A stretch of DNA of 64,000 nucleotides, from the IMG/VR virus record IMGVR_UViG_3300035698_010154, positions 1 through 64,000 of that record. One strand, given 5' to 3'. Below are positions 7,405 through 15,010 of this stretch, piece after piece. The position numbers and the translations under genes are program-made. Source of the DNA: a virus. Below the pieces are notes generated by a model. That model did not search any database, had not been told where the DNA came from, and saw only the letters and a program-made list of their open reading frames with translations. How positions within the stretch are numbered: the stretch's first letter is position 1; the number at the start of each line of letters is the position of its first letter.

Positions 7405-8066
7405 AATTCCAGAACTACATAAAAGAATCGGATGTGGATGATGTATCAAATATTCTCCAAGTTCTTGAAGATAAATGCATGCCCTTCATAAAAGAAATAG
7501 AAGCAAACAAACCAGCAAGAGGGACTTCTATTTGGTTCTGTAGAGGGTCTAATAAACTTTACAAAACTATATCAAATGCCATAACACCACGGTCAGATAG
7601 AAAACCGAAAAACACAAAAGAAGAACTTCACAAAATCTTAGATCTCTATTTCTTCAAGAAATTTAAATGGAAACCCAGAAGTGAAGGAGTATTTGTAACC
7701 AGACTACGATCTTCCACAGATCTATATGGGCATCCAAATTTATTTTTCCCAGTAGGTAAGAATTATAAATATGTTCACAGCCCAAGTATAAGAGATTTAT
7801 ACACAAGTACATTATTTTATAAAGACTTAGATCAATTAGATTATATGTATGATTCATGGAGTGATATAAGAGAGAAATATACATATGAAGAGTATGTAGA
7901 AAAAGAAGAGAAAGAAGCAGAAGAAAGATTAAAAGAAATAGTATCAAAGTATACAGATAAAGATTTACACAAAGCAATATATAATGAAGTAATGTTCAAG
8001 GTTGGGAAGTATTATTTAGTACATAAAGACTATGAGGAAGATATAACAAAATATTTTTTTGGATAA
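7401..8066 (+). CDS. Internal-protein family (YR...RSEG), member 1
   Basis: 221 residues, leader MKFQNYIKES. It shares an ordered set of motifs with the genes at 23687 and 63276: a Cys-Pro turn (KCMPF), an Arg-containing strand (FCRGS), PRSDRKPKNT, KFKWKPRSEGVFVT, YGHPNLFFPVG and a final MFKVGKYYLV. An acidic insertion lies at about residues 160-185 (EEYVEKEEKEAEERL). All three members carry the capsid-targeting-like leader. The Arg strand, the Ser/Thr after RSEG and a late Glu would be compatible with an ADP-ribosyltransferase-like fold (T4 Alt is an injected example), but this is speculation. Confidence 0.7.
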   Translation: MKFQNYIKESDVDDVSNILQVLEDKCMPFIKEIEANKPARGTSIWFCRGSNKLYKTISNAITPRSDRKPKNTKEELHKILDLYFFKKFKWKPRSEGVFVTRLRSSTDLYGHPNLFFPVGKNYKYVHSPSIRDLYTSTLFYKDLDQLDYMYDSWSDIREKYTYEEYVEKEEKEAEERLKEIVSKYTDKDLHKAIYNEVMFKVGKYYLVHKDYEEDITKYFFG

Positions 8067-8069
8067 ATA

Positions 8070-8564
8070 ATGGCAGTTGTTAGAATATTTAAAAAGAAGT
8101 TCAAAGGTGTGACATTACAGAGTGGTCATTTTTACTCATTTAGGTACAACGCCTGGATCTCAGATCCAGAACCAACTATCATCTTCATGTATTGGTTTCA
8201 AGGTATACATCCAAGAACCGGACATCAATGGAATTTTATGCAAGCAATTAATTTTACTTATGTCTCGCGTACAGTAAGAAAACAATTTGTTAATGACTGG
8301 AAAGCCTATATGGAGAAGACTAACAATCCTAAGTTTACATGGGAAAAGGTCAAAGCCAAATACCCACAAATACAACATGCTGTAAGAAGATACTTATATA
8401 AACCAAATTACAGAATAACAAAATTAAAAGAAATACCATATGATAAAATTGATAAGGTAGTAATAAGTACTTGGCACAAAGATTTTTCGAAAAAAATTAA
8501 ATCAAGTCTTCTTAACAAATTCAGAAGAATCATGAAAAATCGATCTAAGAAAAGGAGAAAATAA
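8070..8564 (+). CDS. Conserved phage protein, basic C-terminus, function unknown
   Basis: 164 residues. The N-terminal part has an aromatic-rich domain (SGHFYSFRYNAW, IFMYWFQGIHPRTG, WNFMQAINFTYV). The last 25 residues are strongly basic (KFRRIMKNRSKKRRK), suggesting nucleic-acid contact. It has no capsid-targeting leader, unlike many neighbours. The sequence style recalls conserved proteins of marine T4-like phages near head-completion genes, but I cannot name it. Confidence 0.65.
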   Translation: MAVVRIFKKKFKGVTLQSGHFYSFRYNAWISDPEPTIIFMYWFQGIHPRTGHQWNFMQAINFTYVSRTVRKQFVNDWKAYMEKTNNPKFTWEKVKAKYPQIQHAVRRYLYKPNYRITKLKEIPYDKIDKVVISTWHKDFSKKIKSSLLNKFRRIMKNRSKKRRK

Positions 8565-8861
8565 ATGGCAGTATATACCTACCAAACACTTTCTATATAT
8601 GAAGTCCGTGTTCTAGAAATAACGATCATTGACCAGGATGGTAATGCATTTGCGCCAGATTCGGTATACTATAGTGTATTGGATAGTGATAGTGCTACAG
8701 TTGTTGCTGAGACGCTTGCTGCAAAAAATAGTAATGTGATTTTTGCTGATATTGATACAACGGTTACAGCAACCGTAGGTATATACAAAGTCATATGGAA
8801 GATAACAAAGAGCGCAAAAATATATTATCATGTAACACAAGTAATCGTTGATACACTATGA
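8565..8861 (+). CDS. Small beta-sandwich structural protein
   Basis: 98 residues, mostly alternating beta strands (VRVLEITIIDQDGNAF, GIYKVIWKI). It reads like a single Ig- or fibronectin-type domain of the kind used for capsid decoration or fibre proteins. It starts directly after the preceding stop (TAAATGG) and overlaps the next start by four bases. No specific family recognised. Confidence 0.6.
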   Translation: MAVYTYQTLSIYEVRVLEITIIDQDGNAFAPDSVYYSVLDSDSATVVAETLAAKNSNVIFADIDTTVTATVGIYKVIWKITKSAKIYYHVTQVIVDTL

Positions 8862-9700
8862 GACTAAAGTATTATATAACAGAATATAAGAAAGAAGGTA
8901 GAGGCAAAGAAATCTCTTTTGATGACGCAATCAAAATGGCTCCAAAGTTTAGTGATGCTATCAATAGTAGTGTGTTTATAACAAGAGATACCACAGCTTT
9001 GAAAATATTTTTCTATCTAGTTGATCCAAAAACTGGTGAAAAGCGAGTAAGTAGAAATACAAGTGACTACTATACTTTGATAATGGATAATTCACCCAAA
9101 TGGAAGAAATATCCAGATCGTAGTAGATCATTAATATGTAGTATCAATGAAGGTTGTGGTGAAATGCATCCACACAGAGTATTTCCAGAGAATGGTAGTA
9201 GAATTGGTGTGTCTTCTACATATGATTTATGGGATGCCTTCCAAAAATCATTTGGAAGAACTGATATGAATCGTGTGAATGATGTAATAAATACATTAGC
9301 CAATATAGGTATGAATATTAAGAAAACAAAAGATACTAGAAAATGGTCTAGTACAAAGTATGATAAAGATATAAAAATACTAATGAGATCATTTAAAGCA
9401 TTTGATGAATGGCATAAAAGCAATAAATACAGCATGGATGTATTGCTAGATTATTTTAATAGTTATACTAATAATGATAGTTATATGGCAGACATACTTG
9501 AAAGGGTCATGAATGGATACTCTGGTAATCTATATAAGTTGATAGAACAGAAACTTGACCCAGATAAAAATAACTTTAGATTGGTGAATCCAAAAAACAT
9601 GAATTCTGTATCTGGTAGATTTGAAGTATGGACAGATGGTTTGTCATTAATGGTTAGATGTGATATGGAAGAAGAATTTTTAAAAGCAGTTGAATTATAA
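8858..9700 (+). CDS. Putative internal protein with capsid-targeting leader (possible injected effector)
   Basis: 280 residues with leader MRLKYYITEY. The central part has SRSLICSINEGCGEM, then HRVFPENGSRIGVSS and DLWDAF. The Arg-Ser strand, a second strand with Pro and Gly, and a short Trp motif resemble hypothetical proteins of T4-like marine phages. The C-terminal half is helical. The function is unknown; an enzyme injected at infection, possibly ADP-ribosyltransferase-like, is a guess. It is the last gene before the portal late promoters. Confidence 0.65.
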   Translation: MRLKYYITEYKKEGRGKEISFDDAIKMAPKFSDAINSSVFITRDTTALKIFFYLVDPKTGEKRVSRNTSDYYTLIMDNSPKWKKYPDRSRSLICSINEGCGEMHPHRVFPENGSRIGVSSTYDLWDAFQKSFGRTDMNRVNDVINTLANIGMNIKKTKDTRKWSSTKYDKDIKILMRSFKAFDEWHKSNKYSMDVLLDYFNSYTNNDSYMADILERVMNGYSGNLYKLIEQKLDPDKNNFRLVNPKNMNSVSGRFEVWTDGLSLMVRCDMEEEFLKAVEL

Positions 9701-9710
9701 CATGTTTTGA

Positions 9711-9742
9711 TATAAATAATAGATGAAGTGGTTGTATAAATA
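9711..9742 (+). promoter_or_regulatory. Two tandem T4-type late promoters before the portal gene
   Basis: Perfect TATAAATA at 9711-9718 and again at 9735-9742, 24 bases apart, 30-60 bases before the portal start. Two copies suggest strong late transcription of the head/tail operon. Confidence 0.8.
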
Positions 9743-9771
9743 AAATGTGAGGTAAAGGGAGAGGTAGATTA

Positions 9772-11775
9772 ATGGCAATGAACTGGAAATTTTGGGATAA
9801 CAAACCAGAACAAATAGATGAAGAGATCAAAGCCTTCAAAGAAAAACCAACACCTACAATAAAAGATATTATATCCACTAGAGGTGAGGGTTGGGAATCA
9901 GTACAAGATATCCCAGGTGTTGGCCAGATTGGTCTTCAATCATTTAATATGTTCTATGACTCTTATATAAACAGAGTGTTCGAGAATGAACAACAAAGAA
10001 TTGAAGAGTATAGAGGTATGGCCATATTGCCAGAAGTTGGTGATGTAATTGAAGATGCGGTAAATGAGTCAACTCAAGAAGATGAGGTTGGTGACATTGT
10101 GCATCTAAACATATTAGATCCCAATCTTGAAAAGAATGAAAACATAGTAAAGAACATATCTGACGAATTCAAAGAGTTGTTTGAAAACAGAGTTGACTTA
10201 TATGATCTGTTATGGGATATGATAAAAACATATTATATTGATGGGCGCGTATTTTTTGAAAAGATCATAGATACAAGACATCCAAAGAATGGAATAATAG
10301 GTCTGAAAAAGTTACCCACAGAGACAATGGATTATGTTTATGACCCTTTATCTGGTAAGAATATAGCATACTTTCAATACCTTCAACCCAAAACAAAAAA
10401 ACCATCCACAATAGAAGAAGCTAAACAAAGGGATGGCAAAGATCTAATATATTTTGAACCACGGCAAATAGGGTTTATAAATCATGGTATTTATGGGAAA
10501 ACAAAGTATGAGATATTCGGGTACTTGGAGAAATCAAGAGTACCATATAATCAACTAAAACTCCTTGAAACATCGGTTATCATTTATAGAATAATAAGAG
10601 CACCTGAGAGATTAGTATTTAGGGTTGATACAGGTAACATGCCCCGTGATAAAGCATTGAAGTATGTTGAAAAGATCAAACAAAAAGTAACCAAGAAGCA
10701 ATCATATGATCCAGCTACAGGGCAGATAACCAATGATCCTAATGTATTTTGTATAAGAAAAAATACAGAAATACCTTTACTAGATGGAAGATATTTAACT
10801 CTTAAAGAAGTTATTGATGAGTATAATATGGGGAAAGAAAACTGGGTATATTCTATAAACGAAAAAACACATAATGTAGAACCAGGTAAAATAACCAATG
10901 CCGCAATAACAAGACCAAACGAAAAACTCATAAGAGTATGGATGGAAAACGAATATATAGATACTACTTATGATCATAAATTTATACTGAGAGATGGATC
11001 AAAATGTAGAGCAGATGAATTAAAAGTTGATGAATCATTAATGCCTTTATATAAAAAACAATCTCTTATTAGGATAACTAAAATAGAATATCTAAATGAA
11101 AGAGATGATACTGGATGTATAACAGTAGAAGGAAATCATAATTTTGCAGTAAGTCAACAAGGGAAATCGTTGGTATTTATACAAAATTCCATTTTAGAGA
11201 ATTACTGGCTGCCTCAAAGTGCCGATGGTCGTGGTAGTCAAATTGAATCTGTCGGTGGTAGTAACATTGGATTCACAGAGCTAGACGATGTTCATTACTT
11301 CCAGAAAAAATTATACAGAGCTTTGAAATATCCACAATCAAGAGTGAACGCATCACAACAAAATCAAGATAGCGATATAATGTTTGGTCAAGGCCAAACA
11401 GGAGATATAAGTAGAGATGAAATAAAATGGGCCAAGTTCCTTGAAAGACAACAACTTAAATTTAGTAAAGAACTTACTAAAGTATTTCTACTACACCTTG
11501 AATTCAAAGGACTCAAAAAACAATATGATCTTAATGAAAAGAAAATAAAAATATCATTGAACCCACCTTCAAAATATAAGGAACAAATGGAAGCGAATTT
11601 CACAGATACAAGATTCAATCTATATAACTCTCTAGCAGATAGAGAAGAGATTTCGAAATACTATATGATGAAGAAATATTTGAGATGGAGTGAAGAAGAG
11701 ATAAATAAAAATGTTGAAGGTATGAAAAAAGATATAGAACTCGGCTTAAGAAAATCAGATGATGATGGATATTAA
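9772..11775 (+). CDS. gp20: Portal vertex protein gp20 interrupted by a mini-intein
   Basis: 667 residues: N-extein 1-326, intein C327-N472, C-extein 473-667. Without the intein the protein is 521 residues, near the 524 of T4 gp20. Recognisable portal segments include YRGMAILPEVGDVIEDAVNE, APERLVFRVDTGNMPRDKA and SILENYWLPQSADGRGSQIE. It forms the dodecameric DNA channel of the head. The intein interrupts just before the conserved SILENYWLP, so splicing is needed for a working portal. SD is GGGAGAGG. gp67 follows as in T4, but protease, scaffold and major capsid genes do not. Confidence 0.9.
   Translation: MAMNWKFWDNKPEQIDEEIKAFKEKPTPTIKDIISTRGEGWESVQDIPGVGQIGLQSFNMFYDSYINRVFENEQQRIEEYRGMAILPEVGDVIEDAVNESTQEDEVGDIVHLNILDPNLEKNENIVKNISDEFKELFENRVDLYDLLWDMIKTYYIDGRVFFEKIIDTRHPKNGIIGLKKLPTETMDYVYDPLSGKNIAYFQYLQPKTKKPSTIEEAKQRDGKDLIYFEPRQIGFINHGIYGKTKYEIFGYLEKSRVPYNQLKLLETSVIIYRIIRAPERLVFRVDTGNMPRDKALKYVEKIKQKVTKKQSYDPATGQITNDPNVFCIRKNTEIPLLDGRYLTLKEVIDEYNMGKENWVYSINEKTHNVEPGKITNAAITRPNEKLIRVWMENEYIDTTYDHKFILRDGSKCRADELKVDESLMPLYKKQSLIRITKIEYLNERDDTGCITVEGNHNFAVSQQGKSLVFIQNSILENYWLPQSADGRGSQIESVGGSNIGFTELDDVHYFQKKLYRALKYPQSRVNASQQNQDSDIMFGQGQTGDISRDEIKWAKFLERQQLKFSKELTKVFLLHLEFKGLKKQYDLNEKKIKISLNPPSKYKEQMEANFTDTRFNLYNSLADREEISKYYMMKKYLRWSEEEINKNVEGMKKDIELGLRKSDDDGY
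10750..11187 (+). mobile_element. Mini-intein in gp20 (146 residues)
   Basis: It starts at Cys327 (CIRKNTEIPLLDGRYLTLKE, block A), has a block B-like TYDHKFILRDGSKCRADEL with the TxxH motif, block F (CITVEGNHNFAVSQ) and block G ending FIQN before +1 Ser473. No LAGLIDADG or HNH region fits between blocks, so this is a splicing-only mini-intein that has lost, or never had, a homing nuclease. Confidence 0.9.
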
Positions 11776-11797
11776 GATACACAAATAATATTGTGAA

Positions 11798-11805
11798 TAT
11801 AAATA
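11798..11805 (+). promoter_or_regulatory. T4-type late promoter
   Basis: TATAAATA 22 bases before the gp67-like gene, followed by the SD AAAAGGAGAG. Confidence 0.75.
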
Positions 11806-11826
11806 AAAAGGAGAGTAAGTAAAATT

Positions 11827-12009
11827 ATGTGCCCAATAGACAACCGTGAAATAAAAAAAGCAATCGACAGTTTTGAGAATGATGATTTCGTTACTTCAAA
11901 AGAAATTATGTCACAAGAGATCAAACGAGCTAAGAACGAATTCATCAAAGACAAACTAGAACTAAAGGGAGATATCGAACCCATAAAAGATGCTGATAAG
12001 GAAGAATAA
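11827..12009 (+). CDS. gp67: Prohead core protein, gp67-like
   Basis: 60 residues, highly charged, helical, ending in an acidic tail. IKKAIDSFENDDFVTSKEIM and EFIKDKLELKG resemble the short gp67-type core proteins of T4-like phages, in which a segment of this kind precedes an acidic end. Its place directly behind the portal gene supports the call. gp67 proteins are needed for prohead shape and are degraded by the prohead protease. Confidence 0.65.
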   Translation: MCPIDNREIKKAIDSFENDDFVTSKEIMSQEIKRAKNEFIKDKLELKGDIEPIKDADKEE

Positions 12010-12012
12010 ATT

Positions 12013-12966
12013 ATGAAATACTTTAAGATTCTGTTACTAATAACATCATTGTTTATGCTGATTGGATGTGGTGCCTTACAGAAAAAAGACATAGATATGG
12101 ACTCAATTTCAAGAGCAGAACTACAAGCAATGGCTGAGAAAACAGGTGCAACAAAAGTAAGAGCATTCACTGCACTGACAGGCGAAGGAATAGGCGCACT
12201 AGATACAATTGATGGTGCTGATCTAAATGATGGTGATGTTGGTATAGTCGTGACTGCTACAGGTGGATATCTTTACTCATTAGATGCAACTAATGGTGGA
12301 ACCGAGAGTTCACCAAATATTATAACACCTAGTGGAACCCCCGGAGATAAAAGATGGGTATTGGTGTCATTATATGCTAACGATATAAATGCCTCACCTC
12401 AAGATGATGGCTCTATTAGTTTCGTACCATTAACAGCAACTGAAACCCAATATCGTATAGGCCCAAATCATGATTCTGCTGGTGATGATAATGATGGCTT
12501 TGAAATAAGAAGATCAGACACGCCCGGAACGAGTGTGGATTTTAGAACTAACCGAAATTCTGTAGCATATGGAGCAGATAAAGTAACACAAAGTTATACA
12601 GAAACACAATTTATAGCATTTGATTGGACAACTGATGTAACAACTGGAGATGGTAAATTCTATTTTCATGTTGGACAAAAGCTAGATAGTTTAAATCTTT
12701 CTTATTGTCATGCTAAAGTAATCACTGCAGGAATAACTGGAACTACGGATATATATATTTATAATGTAACTGATAGTGTTGATGTTCTGTCAGTACCAAT
12801 AACAATTGATAGTAACGAAACAGGATCAGACACAGCAGGATCATATACAATAAATACAGCTAATGATGATATTACTGAAAATGATTTATTAAGAATAGAT
12901 ATAGATTCTGTAAGTACGACACCACCAAAAGGATTATTAATAACAATGGGATTTAGTATTCCATAA
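12013..12966 (+). CDS. Predicted lipoprotein with phage fibre-type beta domain
   Basis: 317 residues. The N-terminus is a classical lipoprotein signal: Lys-containing n-region, hydrophobic core, and lipobox LIGCG with Cys19. A segment typical of phage virion proteins follows (GADLNDGDVGIVVTATGGYL, SLDATNGGTESSPNIITP, GDKRWVLVSL), then beta-rich C-terminal sequence. A phage-encoded lipoprotein would sit in the host membrane, where a superinfection-exclusion or adhesion role is conceivable; alternatively the signal was captured by a fibre gene. It lies between gp67 and a homing-type HNH gene where T4 has 68-21-22-23. Confidence 0.7.
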   Translation: MKYFKILLLITSLFMLIGCGALQKKDIDMDSISRAELQAMAEKTGATKVRAFTALTGEGIGALDTIDGADLNDGDVGIVVTATGGYLYSLDATNGGTESSPNIITPSGTPGDKRWVLVSLYANDINASPQDDGSISFVPLTATETQYRIGPNHDSAGDDNDGFEIRRSDTPGTSVDFRTNRNSVAYGADKVTQSYTETQFIAFDWTTDVTTGDGKFYFHVGQKLDSLNLSYCHAKVITAGITGTTDIYIYNVTDSVDVLSVPITIDSNETGSDTAGSYTINTANDDITENDLLRIDIDSVSTTPPKGLLITMGFSIP

Positions 12967-12979
12967 AAAGTAAAAATTA

Positions 12980-12987
12980 TATAAATA
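12980..12987 (+). promoter_or_regulatory. T4-type late promoter
   Basis: TATAAATA right after the lipoprotein gene. It is followed by an SD-like AGGAGG at about 13016 without a start codon nearby, so this transcript may carry a long leader or mark a deleted gene. Confidence 0.6.
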
Positions 12988-13053
12988 GAATATAGAAACA
13001 ATAAAAATAGAATATAGGAGGACAGGGCCGACGGGCCTTGAAAAGGTACCTTG

Positions 13054-13082
13054 TTTACTTTTTCTCACTCCTACAGTATAAT
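13054..13082 (+). promoter_or_regulatory. sigma70-like (early) promoter before HNH gene
   Basis: TTTACT (13054-13059), 17-base spacer, perfect TATAAT (13077-13082). The -35 motif matches three other promoters in this window (before 40732, 42788 and 54803). The homing gene therefore has its own early promoter separate from late control. Confidence 0.7.
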
Positions 13083-13105
13083 AAATCTAACAAGGAGATT
13101 TTAAA

Positions 13106-13518
13106 ATGAAAATATGCTGGGACAATTTAGAAGTAGAATAAGATCATTAAAAGGAATTCAAGATGGTGAATGTAGATTATATTGTTCAGAGAGTTGCAAG
13201 CATGAATGCTCTATATTCAACAAATCACCAGAAACATTGATGAAAGAAGATGCTGTTAAATCTGGAAGATTATCATGGTTAGAACTAGGTAGAGAAGTTC
13301 AACCAGAATTAAGGCAAATGGTGTTAGATCGAGATGATTATCAATGTATTAAATGTGGATCAAAAGAATCATTACATTGTCACCATATAGAAGGCATTAG
13401 ATGGGAGCCTCTGATGAGCGCAGATATTGATATGTGCGTAACATTCTGTAAATCTTGTCATAAAGCAGTACATAAATTACCAGATTGTGGATATCATGAT
13501 ATGATGTGTGTAGTTTAA
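13106..13518 (+). pseudogene. HNH endonuclease, probably frameshifted near the N-terminus
   Basis: A strong SD (AAGGAG, about 13092) precedes ATG 13106, which opens MKICWDNLEVE, the usual beginning of phage HNH proteins, but this frame stops at 13139-13141. A second frame from ATG 13114 to 13518 (134 residues) carries the complete nuclease: RDDYQCIKCG, LHCHHIEG (H90, H91), EPLMSAD, CKSCHKAVH. The two frames together look like one gene with an indel in codons 9-12. The 13114 ORF may still be translated from the same SD, giving an intact catalytic domain with an altered leader. Confidence 0.7.
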
Positions 13519-13584
13519 TAACAAAAATAAATATTTATACCTTCGAATATCATTGGTATAAAACGAACAAGGAGATTAATTTTT

Positions 13585-14121
13585 ATGGCATTTTCAATCA
13601 ATAGTTTTAAGGCAAATTTTGGGGAAGGCGCAAAAAGTAATTTGTTTTATTACAAGCCTCAATTTCCGCCTGGTGTTGCAGAAATGACACCAGACCAAGC
13701 CATGTATCTTGTTAAATCTACGCAGTTTCCATCTACTACACTTGATGAAACTGTATTAAATTGGCAAGGAATGGATTGGAAGATTGCTGCGAAGCATACA
13801 TATAGTGATATAACAATAACATTTAATGTTGACTATAATGCAAAAATAAGAAAGCTATTCGAAGATTGGTCAAACAAAGCACATGATCCTATAACTAATG
13901 AAAGTGGATTGCATAGTGATTACCAAGCTGACCAGATTTTACAGATGCTCGGCTATAATGGGACTGTTATCTTAGAGGCTAAGCTTGTGCATGCATGGCC
14001 CAAAGAAATAAGCCAAATAACTCTAGATTATAGTTCTGCCGAGATAAGTTCATTTGATGTAACGTGGGCATATGCTTATCATTTACTTTCCTACGAGGCA
14101 ACTGGTGGTAACGTGTTCTAA
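13585..14121 (+). CDS. gp19: Tail tube protein gp19
   Basis: 178 residues (T4 gp19 has 163). The start MAFSINSFKANFGEGAKSNL, the LVKSTQFPSTT strand, WKIAAKHTYSDITITF and IRKLFEDWSNK follow the tail-tube pattern of T4-like phages. Hexamers stack to form the inner tail tube. The sheath gene gp18, usually next to it, is not in this window. SD AAGGAG. No perfect TATAAATA precedes it; TATAAAAC at about 13557 may be a weak late promoter. Confidence 0.85.
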   Translation: MAFSINSFKANFGEGAKSNLFYYKPQFPPGVAEMTPDQAMYLVKSTQFPSTTLDETVLNWQGMDWKIAAKHTYSDITITFNVDYNAKIRKLFEDWSNKAHDPITNESGLHSDYQADQILQMLGYNGTVILEAKLVHAWPKEISQITLDYSSAEISSFDVTWAYAYHLLSYEATGGNVF

Positions 14122-14201
14122 TGAACGCTTTTGGGAGGTATACACTGGAATCCAATAGAATCAGCAGATATAGATATGTTGATTTACGATGTGCAGCATA
14201 A
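14121..14201 (+). CDS. Micro-ORF after gp19 with an alternative-frame conserved-looking peptide
   Basis: ATG 14121 overlaps the gp19 stop (TAATG) and encodes 26 residues, MNAFGRYTLES and so on. The overlapping +1 frame reads GGIHWNPIESADIDMLIYD and then stops before gp26; it looks far more protein-like. A +1 shift after MNAFG would join the two. Whether either is made is unknown. Confidence 0.3.
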   Translation: MNAFGRYTLESNRISRYRYVDLRCAA

Positions 14202-14204
14202 ATA
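14197..14204 (+). promoter_or_regulatory. Near-consensus late promoter
   Basis: CATAAATA, one mismatch from TATAAATA, 22 bases before the gp26-like gene with GAGGAG SD between. Confidence 0.4.
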
Positions 14205-14225
14205 AAATGTAAGAGGAGAATATAA

Positions 14226-15005
14226 ATGGTGGAAGAAGTAGAAGAAAAAGTAAAGGTAAACCCGAAGTTCGTCAATTATTTGAACATATATGAGTTCGAA
14301 ACAACGTTGCCGGGATCTGGTCAAGTTGTAAAATTCAAACCACTTACTACCGGTCAGCTCAAAAAACTTCTTGTTTACGAAAACGAGACTAGCATAATCA
14401 TACAAGAAGAAGCAATTGATAAATTGATAACATCATGTGTTGTTAGTGAAAATTTTGATATAGATGAACTGTTTCTACAAGATCGATTCTTTCTGTTGAT
14501 AGAGATAAGAAAAAAGACAAAAGGTGAAAAGTATTCATTTACATTCAAGTGCCCGAAATGTGGATCTCAAATAATCAATGACATAGATCTTGATAGCATG
14601 CCGGTGACGACAACATCACCGGATATAGATCATTCTGTAATGTTGACAGAAGACATCGGCGTGACTCTAAACTATCTGAAAAGAAAAGACTTTAAACTTA
14701 TATCTCAATTCCTTGATGTTGATGAAAAAAGAACTGAAACTCAAATAAACTCAGGCATCCAAACAGGACTATTTGCCGCCGGAATAGAATCGGTTGCCTC
14801 ACCAGATGGAATAGAAGAGGACGTTGATATACAGAGTAAAATATATTTGATTGAAAACGTACCAACATCTGGTTATGAAGTAATAAAAAATTGGTATGAA
14901 GATAATGATTTTGGTATAGATATGAGTGTAAGTGTTGCTTGTATAAATGAGCAATGTGGATATGAAAATACAGAAGATATACCAATGGGGGATTTTTTTT
15001 TATAA
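14226..15005 (+). CDS. gp26: Baseplate hub / tail assembly chaperone, gp26-like
   Basis: 259 residues in the zero frame. Features of the T4 gp26/base-plate family are FKPLTTGQLKKLLVYENE (37-54), DRFFLLIEIRKKTKGEKY, a zinc-ribbon half CPKCG (109-113) and a second Cys pair near the C-terminus (CINEQCGYEN). The gene ends at a run of nine T (14993-15001). Upstream of the tape measure, this position is that of the tail chaperone in lambda-like gene maps. A -1 shift on the T run would extend the product through the next ORF. Confidence 0.8.
   Translation: MVEEVEEKVKVNPKFVNYLNIYEFETTLPGSGQVVKFKPLTTGQLKKLLVYENETSIIIQEEAIDKLITSCVVSENFDIDELFLQDRFFLLIEIRKKTKGEKYSFTFKCPKCGSQIINDIDLDSMPVTTTSPDIDHSVMLTEDIGVTLNYLKRKDFKLISQFLDVDEKRTETQINSGIQTGLFAAGIESVASPDGIEEDVDIQSKIYLIENVPTSGYEVIKNWYEDNDFGIDMSVSVACINEQCGYENTEDIPMGDFFL
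14993..15001 (+). promoter_or_regulatory. Slippery T9 run, predicted -1 frameshift site
   Basis: Nine consecutive T at the last codons of the gp26-like gene (GAT TTT TTT TTA TAA). Shifting by -1 continues as F-I-I-L-L-Y-S-S-G into the frame open to 15199. Ribosomal frameshifting or polymerase slippage could both operate. Confidence 0.6.
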
Positions 15006-15010
15006 TTCTA

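Noticed and set aside
8858-9700. Firm assignment as an ADP-ribosyltransferase
   Set aside because: The Arg and Ser strands are suggestive but I cannot locate a convincing catalytic ExE, so it is left as unknown.
13532-13539. TATTTATA as a minus-strand late promoter
   Set aside because: It would read antisense into the HNH gene with no minus-strand gene downstream; probably chance in AT-rich DNA.
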